33,864 nt of DNA, taken from Caulobacter sp. (GTDB lineage Bacteria > Pseudomonadota > Alphaproteobacteria > Caulobacterales > Caulobacteraceae). Numbering within the stretch: the stretch's first letter is position 1; each line of letters opens with the position of its first letter. The position numbers were made by a program, and so were the translations under genes. Below the pieces are notes generated by a model. It did no database searches, had not been told where the DNA came from, and was given only the letters and a program-made list of their open reading frames with translations. The stretch covers positions 1 to 33,864 of the forward strand of contig JAMFTA010000043.1 of assembly GCA_026225565.1 (NCBI GenBank), written 5' to 3'. Positions 26,026 to 33,864 of this stretch are shown piece by piece.

Positions 26026-27981
26026 ATGGTCGCGCGAGATAACTTGGTGAAGACAACACGCAGAGGGTTTGGCGCGCTCCTAACAGGTCTTGGGGTCTTC
26101 GCAGGCGAGCGAGCCTTGGCGGACGCGCCCGAAGGATACGACCTCGCGGTCTCCAGCGTCATGGTTCGAATGCGTGACGGCGTGCATCTGGCGACCGACG
26201 TTTATCGCCCAGCCAAGGACGGCCGTCCGGCGCCGGGCCGCTTTCCGGTGATCCTGGAGCGCACGCCCTACGGTAAGACCGAGCCTAGCCGCTCCGAGAT
26301 CAGCGTCCATGAGCCCATCGCCAAGAGCCGGGCTGAGGTGGCTCGCTTCTTCGTCTCGCGCGGCTATGTGGTGATCTACCAGGACTGTCGCGGGCGCTAC
26401 GGCTCCGAAGGCCGATTCGTAAAGTACTTGAGCGATGGGCTAGACGGCTACGACACTTGCGCTTGGATCGTCGCTCAACCCTGGTGCTACGGCAAGATCG
26501 GCACCATGGGCCTCTCCTACGCTGCGCATACCCAGGGCGCTCTGGCGTGCGCCAATCCGCCGGGGGTGGCGGCTATGTTCCTGGACAGCGGCGGCTTCGC
26601 CAACGCCTATCAGGACGGTATTCGCCAGGGCGGCGCATTCGAACTCAAACAGGTGACCTGGGCCTATTCAGAGGCGATGGACAGCCCAAGTGTCCTGCGC
26701 GACCCCCTCCGACTGAAAGCGCTCAAGGCGGTCGACATTCGTGCTTGGTTCGCCCGTATGCCGTGGAAGCGCGGCCACTCGCCGCTCAGCGCCGCTCCAG
26801 AATACGAGAACTATGTTTACGATCAGTGGGAACATGGCAGCTTCGGGCCATTTTGGAAGCAGCTGGGGATCTATGCCCAGGGCTACTACGACCAGTTCCG
26901 AGATGCGCCCATGGTCTTCATGTCCTCTTGGTACGATCCCTATCCCCGATCGGCCACGGACAACTACATCGCGCTCTCTCGGCAAAAAAAGGGGCCTGTA
27001 CGGCTGATCCTCGGGCCGTGGACCCACGGCGATCGCACCCTCACCTACGCGGGCGAAGTGGATTTCGGGCTTAAAGCCAGTATCGACGGCAACCTAGCCG
27101 CGGATTTTTTACAACTGCGACTGCGCTTCTTCGACGCCTGGCTCAAAGGCGAGCGTAACGGCGAAGCCGCCGAGCCGGCGGTGCGCCTGTTTGTGATGGG
27201 CGGCGGGTCCGGGCGTCGCAATGCGCAGGGACGGATGGAGCATGGCGGTGGTTGGCGAGCCGAGAAGGACTGGCCTATTCCCGATGCTCACCTGACGCCC
27301 TTCTACCTTCATGGCGACGGGCGGCTGGCGACCGATCGGCCCGCCGCCGCCGCGCCTTTGAGCTACAACTTCGACCCCGCGCACCCGGTCCCCAGCATCG
27401 GCGGCACGATCACCTCCGGCAAGCCGGTGATGCAGGGCGGCGCCTTCGACCAGCGCGAGGGGCCACACGTGTTTGGCTGTTCCGAGCCTTACCTGCCGCT
27501 CGCCGCACGTCCTGACATACTCGTTTTCGAGACTGCGCCGCTGGAAGCGGACGTGGAGGTGACAGGCGCCATAGAGGCTAGGCTCTGGATCTCGTCCGAC
27601 CGGCCGGACACCGACTTCACGCTCAAGCTGATCGACGTCTACCCGCCCAACGACGACTATCCCGACGGTTTCGCGATGAACCTTACAGATGGGATCATGC
27701 GGACGCGGTACCGCAAATCCTGGGAGCGGCCGCAGATGCTGGAACCCGGTGAAGTGGCGCAGATCGACGTGGCGGCCTTCCCGACCTCCAACCTGTTCAA
27801 GAAGGGGCACAAGATCCGGCTGGACGTTTCGTCGAGCAACTTTCCTCATTTCGACGTGAACCCGAACACCGGCGCGCCCGAGGGCGAAGGCCAGGTTCGT
27901 CAGGTCGCCCTGAACACGGTCTTCGTCGACGCAGAGCGCCCGTCTCACGTCCTTTTGCCGATAATTCCCTTGCGTGGCTGA
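26026..27981 (+). CDS. CocE/NonD-family (S15-type) serine hydrolase with Tat-like signal
   Basis: The 651-residue product is an X-Pro dipeptidyl-peptidase S15 / CocE-like alpha/beta hydrolase, acting on esters or peptides of unknown identity. The core starts VMVRMRDGVHLATDVYRPA, with VILERTPYGK and YVVIYQDCRGRYGSEG. The likely nucleophile is S164 in MGLSYAAHTQG, the acid D304 in SSWYDPYP and the base H334 in GPWTHGDRT. The C-terminal jelly-roll domain includes EVTGAIEARLWISSDRPDTDF and IRLDVSSSNFPHFDVNPN. The N-terminus carries TTRRGFGALLTGLGVFAGERALA, a twin-arginine export signal, so it likely acts in the periplasm. The start may instead be GTG 26047, which would place the RR motif nearer the end. 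The 194 bases upstream show no gene. Confidence 0.88.
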   Translation: MVARDNLVKTTRRGFGALLTGLGVFAGERALADAPEGYDLAVSSVMVRMRDGVHLATDVYRPAKDGRPAPGRFPVILERTPYGKTEPSRSEISVHEPIAKSRAEVARFFVSRGYVVIYQDCRGRYGSEGRFVKYLSDGLDGYDTCAWIVAQPWCYGKIGTMGLSYAAHTQGALACANPPGVAAMFLDSGGFANAYQDGIRQGGAFELKQVTWAYSEAMDSPSVLRDPLRLKALKAVDIRAWFARMPWKRGHSPLSAAPEYENYVYDQWEHGSFGPFWKQLGIYAQGYYDQFRDAPMVFMSSWYDPYPRSATDNYIALSRQKKGPVRLILGPWTHGDRTLTYAGEVDFGLKASIDGNLAADFLQLRLRFFDAWLKGERNGEAAEPAVRLFVMGGGSGRRNAQGRMEHGGGWRAEKDWPIPDAHLTPFYLHGDGRLATDRPAAAAPLSYNFDPAHPVPSIGGTITSGKPVMQGGAFDQREGPHVFGCSEPYLPLAARPDILVFETAPLEADVEVTGAIEARLWISSDRPDTDFTLKLIDVYPPNDDYPDGFAMNLTDGIMRTRYRKSWERPQMLEPGEVAQIDVAAFPTSNLFKKGHKIRLDVSSSNFPHFDVNPNTGAPEGEGQVRQVALNTVFVDAERPSHVLLPIIPLRG

Positions 27982-28127
27982 GCGTCCCCCCCGCCGCCTA
28001 ACAGTCCGATTTGAAACCCATGATCGGGTCATGCGCCAGGTAAGGAGCATGACGGAGGCGGCGTAGAGGAAGGCCTCGGCGGAGGCGACGGGCGCCCTCC
28101 TACGTCCCAAGTGGGGCGCGAGCCCCT

Positions 28128-28150
28128 CCCTCTCCCCGGCGGGGCGAGGG
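28128..28150. repeat. REP-like GC-rich palindrome
   Basis: A hairpin of CCCTC and CCCC pairing with GGGG and GAGGG around a short loop, with one mismatch. No T run follows, so it is not a convincing intrinsic terminator. Sequences of the CCCTCTCCCC...GGGGAGAGGG type are common dispersed palindromes in high-GC proteobacteria. Confidence 0.5.
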
Positions 28151-28182
28151 TCGAAAACGAAGTTCATCTTCGCTATGGTTAA

Positions 28183-29313
<1,131 letters not shown>

Positions 29314-29350
29314 CCGGGTTGCAAAAACGATCAGGCGCACGCACATTTAG

Positions 29351-29545
29351 ATGGTGTTCGGCTTGAAGAAAAATCCTGCGCGGAGCGCCACCGTCGGCCA
29401 GGGTGCGCGTTTGGGCGCCAGCATCTTTTCCGAAGTGCGCAAGCCGGATGGCAGCATCGTCACGGTGCTGGATCGGCAGACCTATGAGAACCCCCTGTCG
29501 CACGCCAAGGCTGCGTTGCGCAAACACGGTGTGTCGCCCCGGTAA
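29351..29545 (+). CDS. small hypothetical protein, 64 aa
   Basis: An ATG at 29351, 37 bases after ccrM, opens a 64-residue frame beginning MVFGLKKNPARSATVGQGAR. It contains VRKPDGSIVTVLDRQTYENP and ends with a short helix, KAALRKHGV. It is basic and has no membrane segment. The composition is plausible for a folded small protein, but I know no family. Confidence 0.55.
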   Translation: MVFGLKKNPARSATVGQGARLGASIFSEVRKPDGSIVTVLDRQTYENPLSHAKAALRKHGVSPR

Positions 29546-29816
29546 TGAACGGGCGCTCCCCGAGCGAGGGAACGTCGCCGCTGAACGGCCGGCCATCGAA
29601 GCCGAAACCTTGAAGACCGGACGGCCAATCTGGAGGGACATTCTGGTCGCCGTCGCGTCCGCCTTCACCTATTCGCTTCTGCTTCTCCTCGCGACGCTCA
29701 TCATCAGGTATATTGGCGTCGATCTGGTCGAGGCGGCCCATGGCGGGCGACATGAGCCAGTTCCCGCCAGCGCTCTGCCGCCTGTCGCCAAGCCTGCCTA
29801 CCCGCCCCACACCTGA
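29529..29816 (+). CDS. possible small single-pass membrane protein
   Basis: From GTG 29529, overlapping the end of the previous frame by 17 bases, a 95-residue product can be read. Residues about 36-62 (RDILVAVASAFTYSLLLLLATLIIRY) form one clear membrane helix, with a proline-rich end. The start is uncertain, because earlier codons are shared with the neighbour in another frame, and the 3' end overlaps msrA on the other strand by 19 bases. The hydrophobic segment argues for a real gene. Confidence 0.4.
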   Translation: MCRPGNERALPERGNVAAERPAIEAETLKTGRPIWRDILVAVASAFTYSLLLLLATLIIRYIGVDLVEAAHGGRHEPVPASALPPVAKPAYPPHT

Positions 29817-30418
29817 CGCAAGCGCGCATCGCGGCCGCAGCCGGCGCGGTAGGCGTTGTAGTGGGCGGCGTTGGTCTCTGAGAAGTTGCGGTGATAGTCC
29901 TCTGCGGGCCAGAAGGCCTTTAGCGGCAGGATGGCGGTGACAATGACGCCATGCTTTAGAAGCTTTTGCGCCTCCCTCTTGGACTGCTCGGCCGCCTTGC
30001 GCTGCTCGTCATTGGCCACGAAGATCGCCGAGCGGTAGGACGGCCCCCGGTCGCAGAACTGGCCGTCGCCGTCGGTGGGGTCGATCAGCTTCCAGTAGCG
30101 GTAGAGCAGGAAACCGTAATCGAGCTTCTTCGGATCGAAGGTCACCCGCACCGATTCATAGTGGCCGCTGGTCTCGGAGGTGACGTCCTCATAGGTCGGG
30201 TGATCCACGTGGCCGCCGGTATAGCCGCTCTCCACCTTCACCACGCCCGGTATGCCCTTCATGTCGTGCTCCATGCACCAGAAGCAGCCCCCGGCGAACA
30301 CCGCCGACTGCAGCGGCGGCGGCGGGGGCGCGGCTTGGGCGACAGGCGCGACGGTGAGGGCCAGGAGGGCGGCGCTCAGGGTCAGGAGGACGGCGAGGGC
30401 GAGGCGTTTGATCGTCAT
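29798..30418 (-). CDS. msrA: secreted peptide methionine-(S)-sulfoxide reductase
   Basis: MsrA reduces the S-epimer of methionine sulfoxide in oxidised proteins. The 206-residue product has GGCFWC at 43-48 with the catalytic Cys at 45, MEHDMKGIPGVVKVESGYTGG, PTYEDVTSETSGHYESVRVTFDP and the end AFWPAEDYHRNF, all typical of MsrA. The first 29 residues (MTIKRLALAVLLTLSAALLAL to AQA) form a signal peptide, so it acts in the periplasm. The start chosen gives the signal peptide; the frame stays open upstream without support. A C-terminal CGRDARL segment could supply a resolving cysteine. Confidence 0.93.
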   Translation of the reverse strand: MTIKRLALAVLLTLSAALLALTVAPVAQAAPPPPPLQSAVFAGGCFWCMEHDMKGIPGVVKVESGYTGGHVDHPTYEDVTSETSGHYESVRVTFDPKKLDYGFLLYRYWKLIDPTDGDGQFCDRGPSYRSAIFVANDEQRKAAEQSKREAQKLLKHGVIVTAILPLKAFWPAEDYHRNFSETNAAHYNAYRAGCGRDARLRQVWGG

Positions 30419-30565
30419 CTCGCCGTGGTGGCGAACAAGCCTGTCAACAATAGGGCGGCCCCGATTGGGGCGGGCCCTTATGGACGCGGGCGCTGATCCG
30501 TATGGAGATTTTATGCACGGCGGCGCGATAAGCTCTTCGACGGCGACCCGCCGCCCCAACCCGCG

Positions 30566-31042
30566 ATGGCCATGCCCGCCTCCATCCCCCGATCGCCCTT
30601 TGTCGCCGAACTCGACGTCGCCACAGAGTACGCCATCGACCGCCTGCTCAAGGCCTCCCACGCCCATTCCTTCACCGCCGTCGCCGTGGCCGGCCCCATG
30701 GCCGGCGCCGCCATGAGCGCCCTTTGGCGGCGGGGGTTCGAGCGGGTGGAGGCGGCGCGGGCCGTCACCTGCCCCTGCGCCGACCAGCGCAGCGAGCTCC
30801 TGCTGATCCTCGGCTGCGCGGGCGCGGATCAGGCCAGCGCAGTGGTCACCGCCGTCCTGCCCATGCTGGCGGCGGGCGGAACCCTGGCCATCGACGCCGG
30901 CCGCTTCAGCGATTCCCAGGACCGCCTGCGCCTGTGCCGCATGTTGGCCCACCGCGGTCTGCGCTATCGCGAGGGCGCCCACATGGAGATGGAAATCATC
31001 GCCCATAAGCCCGAGCCGCTGGAATTCTCCATCGCCAGCTGA
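30566..31042 (+). CDS. hypothetical protein, possible methyltransferase-like C-terminal fold
   Basis: The 158-residue product is divergent from msrA across a 147-base gap. RSELLLILGCAGADQASAVVTAVLPMLAAGGTLAID, followed by a helix and AHMEMEIIAHKPE, looks like the C-terminal half of a Rossmann-like methyltransferase, but no SAM-binding glycine loop is present. CPCADQR at about 68-74 has two close cysteines. I cannot name a family. ATG 30566 is used; ATG 30572 is an alternative start. Confidence 0.55.
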   Translation: MAMPASIPRSPFVAELDVATEYAIDRLLKASHAHSFTAVAVAGPMAGAAMSALWRRGFERVEAARAVTCPCADQRSELLLILGCAGADQASAVVTAVLPMLAAGGTLAIDAGRFSDSQDRLRLCRMLAHRGLRYREGAHMEMEIIAHKPEPLEFSIAS

Positions 31043-31075
31043 CGGCGCGTTTGTTCCGAGAGGGCTCTTGTTCCC

Positions 31076-32092
31076 CTATGCGGCTTTGACCTCATAGGCG
31101 CTCGCCCGATCCAACAGCGTCAAGGCCTCCGCGTCGAGAGACAGCTGAGCCGCGGCGATCAGTTCGTCGAGTTGCTGGACCGATGTCGCGCTGGCGATGG
31201 GCGCGGCGACGTCCGGCTGGGCGATCAGCCAGGCGAGTGAGATCTGGGCGAGCGTGGCTCCTGTGCGGGCCGAGACCGCGTCGAGCGCCGCCAGGATGCG
31301 GAAGCCGCGGTCGGTCAGGTATTTCTGGTTCGATCGCGCGCGGCGGGCGGCGCTCACATCCTCCTGGGTGCGATACTTCCCGGTCAAAAAGCCGCTGGCC
31401 AGGGAATAGAAGTTGATCACCCCAACGCCCTCTTCCCGGCAAACGGGCGCAAAGACCTGCTCGAACTCCTCGCGGTCGTAGAGATTGTACAGAGGCTGCA
31501 AGGTCTCGTACCGGGGCAGACCATGGGCCTTGCTGGCCGCAAGCACCGCCTTGAACCGATCGACGCTGTAGTTCGACAGGCCGATGGCGCGAACCTTTCC
31601 TTCCGCGATCAGCTCGCCGAACGCGCCGAGGGTTTCCTCGAACTCCACCGCCGGGTCGTCGAAGTGGGCCTGGTAAAGGTCGATGTAGTGGGTCTGCAGA
31701 CGCCGCAGCGAAGCCTCGACCGCACCCTTGATATGCTTGGCCGAGAGCCCCTTCTCGTCGGGCGCGATCTCGCCGCCGACCTTGGTCGCGACCAGGAGCT
31801 TGTCGCGCTTGCCGCGGCTCTTCATCCAGCTCCCGATGATGGTCTCGGATTCGCCGCCCACATTGCCCGGAACCCACCTGGAATAGACGTCGGCGGTATC
31901 CACCAGCGAATAGCCGGCGTCGACGAAGCGGTCGAGCACCGCATGGGAGGTCGCCTCGTCGGCCGTCCAGCCCATGGCGTTGCCGCCAAGGCCCAACGGC
32001 AGGACGCTGAGGCCGGAGCGGCCAAGTTTTCGCAGCTGTGTCACGTCCTGGTCCTCGCCTGCTTGGCTGGTCGTCTGCATATGCTCACCCAT
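31076..32092 (-). CDS. aldo/keto reductase
   Basis: The 338-residue product is an NADPH-dependent aldo/keto reductase with the expected catalytic tetrad D65 and Y70 (LVDTADVYSRW), K104 (LLVATKVGG) and H143 (YQAHFDDP). GLSNYSVDRF and the C-terminal SATSVQQLDELIAAAQ match the cofactor-binding parts of the family. The start at 32092 overlaps the end of the substrate-binding protein gene by eight bases, so it is the third gene of a minus-strand operon. A methionine at residue 5 (32080) is an alternative start. The substrate is unknown. Confidence 0.92.
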   Translation of the reverse strand: MGEHMQTTSQAGEDQDVTQLRKLGRSGLSVLPLGLGGNAMGWTADEATSHAVLDRFVDAGYSLVDTADVYSRWVPGNVGGESETIIGSWMKSRGKRDKLLVATKVGGEIAPDEKGLSAKHIKGAVEASLRRLQTHYIDLYQAHFDDPAVEFEETLGAFGELIAEGKVRAIGLSNYSVDRFKAVLAASKAHGLPRYETLQPLYNLYDREEFEQVFAPVCREEGVGVINFYSLASGFLTGKYRTQEDVSAARRARSNQKYLTDRGFRILAALDAVSARTGATLAQISLAWLIAQPDVAAPIASATSVQQLDELIAAAQLSLDAEALTLLDRASAYEVKAA

Positions 32093-33050
32093 CGACGCGG
32101 GCCTCCTTTGTATGTTGGGTAGAGCCGAGCAGCTGCAAGGCGTCCCTGGCGAGGGACATGTCGGCGACCGTCTCGAACGGCAGCATCCGGCTTTGCAGCT
32201 TCATGGCGATGTTCAGCCGCTGCATGTAGTCGAGCTTTTCCGGGGGCAGCAGCAGGTCCTCGGCGAAGGGCCGATTGTCCTGGTAGAACCGCCATTGGAC
32301 GCGGCTCTCCGCTGGGTCGGCGTCAGGAATAGCGATGGCGCGCGCGGCTTCGAAATCCGGCCAGGACGCCGGGTTCTGCAGATAGCGATACAGCAGGGCG
32401 TGGGCGGCCAGGGTGCGAACGACGGCGTCGCGCTTGTCGCGCAGGGCGGCCTCCGTGGCGAAGGAGGCCTGGTTGGGGAAGTCGGGCAACTCCTTCCACA
32501 AGACCGCATCCGCCAAGGCATGGACGCCGTAGTGGGCCTGATGCTCGAACACCTCGGTCTCGCCAAAGCCCGCATCGACCTCGCCCGCGAGCAGAGATTG
32601 GAAGATGGTCGCGCTGTTACCGATGGATACGAACTTCACCTCGGCCGGATCGACCCCGTGCTTCACAAGGGCGGCGTAGATCAGTTGATGGGTCAGGGCG
32701 CCCAGGGCTCCAACCCCCACGGTGCGTCCTCGCAGGTCGCCGAGGCGGCGGATGTCTGGCTGTTGGGTATAGATGGCATGTACGGTGAGAAGGTTGGACG
32801 CGGCGATGATCTTCAAGGGCGCGCCTTTGGCGATGGCCTTCAGCGCCGGGCCGAAGCCGATCTGCATGGCGACATCGCCTCGCCCCGAAAGCAGGAGTTC
32901 GACGGCCTCCCCGCCATTGGTCACGAAGGTGCGCTCCGAGCGGACGCCCATCGCTTCGATGAAGCCCTTGGCGCGCAGAAGCTCCACCGTAACCAGTTCG
33001 TGCGCGCCGCCGGCGTCGACGATGTGGATATCGGGGGGTGTTTGCGTCAT
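32085..33050 (-). CDS. NMT1/SsuA-like ABC substrate-binding protein without visible signal peptide
   Basis: The 321-residue product has the fold pattern of NMT1/THI5-like and SsuA/TauA-like binding proteins: GGEAVELLLSGRGDVAMQIGFGPALKAIAKGAPLKIIAA, then IYTQQPDIRRLGDLRGRTVGVGALGALTHQLIYAAL and NSATIFQSLLAGEVDAGFGE. It begins MTQTPPDIHIVDAGGAHELV with no hydrophobic export segment, which is unusual for a periplasmic binding protein. The ATG at 33050 overlaps the stop of the amidohydrolase (ATGA), so the start looks fixed by translational coupling. No permease or ATPase gene is present in the window. It may act in the cytoplasm as an enzyme or sensor. Confidence 0.8.
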   Translation of the reverse strand: MTQTPPDIHIVDAGGAHELVTVELLRAKGFIEAMGVRSERTFVTNGGEAVELLLSGRGDVAMQIGFGPALKAIAKGAPLKIIAASNLLTVHAIYTQQPDIRRLGDLRGRTVGVGALGALTHQLIYAALVKHGVDPAEVKFVSIGNSATIFQSLLAGEVDAGFGETEVFEHQAHYGVHALADAVLWKELPDFPNQASFATEAALRDKRDAVVRTLAAHALLYRYLQNPASWPDFEAARAIAIPDADPAESRVQWRFYQDNRPFAEDLLLPPEKLDYMQRLNIAMKLQSRMLPFETVADMSLARDALQLLGSTQHTKEARVDG

Positions 33051-33864
33051 CGCGCAAGCACCGGGTAGAGCGACGTCGCGGTGCGCCAGAAGATGTTTTC
33101 CTGATCTTGCTGAGGCAGAATGGAGAGGACCGCTTTCGCCTCCTCCACCACCGCTTTCAGCGTCCCGTCCACGGCCGGATAGTTGGAGCCCCAGGCGATG
33201 CGCGCGGAGCCAAAGGTCTGCATCAGCTTGCCGAAATAGCTCTCCGGCGTCGCCGGCGCTTCGCGCGAGCGACGGATATTGGCCGTGGTGAGCTTGAGGA
33301 AGATGTTGGGATAGCGGGCCATCTCGAACAGCGCCGCCGAGGCGGCATAGGGCGGACCGTCGTCGATGGGCGCGTGCAGCAGATGGTCCAGAACGATCCG
33401 AACCTTGGGAAAGCGGGTGGCGATATCCACCAGGTGCGCCAAGCCGTCCTGACGCATGGAGATGGCGACGGTGAGTCCGAGGTCCGAACAGCACTGCCAG
33501 GCCGGATAGGTCTGCGGCTCCGCGATCCAGGCCTGGCTGCCGCTCACCGTGCTGCCGGCGGCGAACAGGCGCATCCCCGAAAGCCCCCGATCCACCCAAT
33601 AGCGGATGCGCGCCGGCGCCTCTGGATCATGGACATCCACGGAAAAGACCCCGGTGAAACGGTCGCGATGTCCCATGATCGCATCGGCGACATAGGCGTT
33701 GTCGTAGCCATAGGTGGTCGATGAATGGACGATGGCGGCCTTGTCGATCCCGGCCTCGTCCATGTCGGCGACGAGGTGCTCAAAGTCCACCGAATGGTGC
33801 TCCGACCAGCCCGAGCGCTTCCCCCCGAGCGGCGCCACTGGATAGCGCACGGTGTCCGAAGAGA
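33047..33864 (-). CDS. amidohydrolase family 2 metal-dependent hydrolase (5' end outside window)
   Basis: The frame is open to the right edge, reading SSDTVRYPVAPLGGKRSGW; this matches the region after the first strand in amidohydrolase-2 (TIM-barrel) enzymes, so the HxH-type N-terminus lies beyond the window. A GTG at 33850 is not a likely start. Visible features include MDEAGIDKAAIVHSSTTYGYDNAYVADA, FPKVRIVLDHLLHAPID with the conserved His in VLDH, and FGSARIAWGSNYPAVDG, the usual W-G-S-x-Y/W-P segment before the last metal-site region. It is first in an operon with a binding protein and an aldo/keto reductase. Its substrate is not evident; relatives act on lactones or decarboxylate aromatic acids. 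Confidence 0.88.
   Translation of the reverse strand, partial: SSDTVRYPVAPLGGKRSGWSEHHSVDFEHLVADMDEAGIDKAAIVHSSTTYGYDNAYVADAIMGHRDRFTGVFSVDVHDPEAPARIRYWVDRGLSGMRLFAAGSTVSGSQAWIAEPQTYPAWQCCSDLGLTVAISMRQDGLAHLVDIATRFPKVRIVLDHLLHAPIDDGPPYAASAALFEMARYPNIFLKLTTANIRRSREAPATPESYFGKLMQTFGSARIAWGSNYPAVDGTLKAVVEEAKAVLSILPQQDQENIFWRTATSLYPVLAR

Noticed and set aside
25893-26162. Minus-strand frame of 89 codons in the gap before the S15-type hydrolase
   Set aside because: It overlaps the signal peptide region of the hydrolase and shows no recognisable domain. The gap itself seems empty.
31043-31075. Short AGAG/CTCT hairpin between the convergent genes as a terminator
   Set aside because: The stem is only four pairs and no convincing T run follows.

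Overview
The window is a GC-rich stretch of what looks like an alphaproteobacterial chromosome, most likely from the Caulobacterales. The best marker is a full-length CcrM-type GANTC adenine methyltransferase (28237-29313) with a CtrA-like box and a GANTC site in its promoter and leader. The family assignment is solid; the order-level placement is inference.

Positions 1-24111 hold a long, tightly packed, single-strand operon for an extracellular contractile injection system (eCIS, a headless phage-tail-like particle). In order: the end of an unknown gene, tail sheath, tail tube, a zinc-ribbon T4-baseplate-like protein, a proline-rich disordered protein, a DUF4255/Pvc16-like tail terminator, an Afp15-like AAA+ ATPase, a 69-aa protein, a CIS_tube-like protein, a separate LysM-like protein, a gpD-type hub, a gpV-type spike, a PAAR-like tip, a gp25-like wedge protein, two large related baseplate proteins, a gpI-like protein with a long C-terminal extension, and a 1008-aa DUF6519/beta-helix protein. 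Most of these genes overlap or abut, as expected for coupled translation of a particle. No capsid, terminase, integrase or lysis gene is present, so this is not a prophage. No tape-measure gene is visible; it may lie upstream or be dispensable.

The 3' end of the operon (21071-24111) looks like the cargo or accessory section. It encodes a cysteine-containing protein with a low-complexity Ala/Pro linker, a small beta-rich protein, and a 568-aa DUF4157 protein with an HELTH metalloprotease-like motif and an unrecognised C-terminal half. The first and third proteins share an N-terminal GNQARLR motif although they are otherwise unrelated. This is the most interesting signal in the window: a possible packaging or targeting tag for eCIS cargo.

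From 24383 on the content is ordinary chromosome: a POT-family peptide transporter, a secreted CocE/S15-type hydrolase, ccrM, two small unknown proteins, a secreted MsrA on the minus strand, and a small unknown protein. The window ends with a minus-strand operon of three overlapping genes (amidohydrolase running off the edge, an NMT1/SsuA-like substrate-binding protein without a visible signal peptide, and an aldo/keto reductase). A possible IS630-like transposase remnant sits between the eCIS operon and the peptide transporter.
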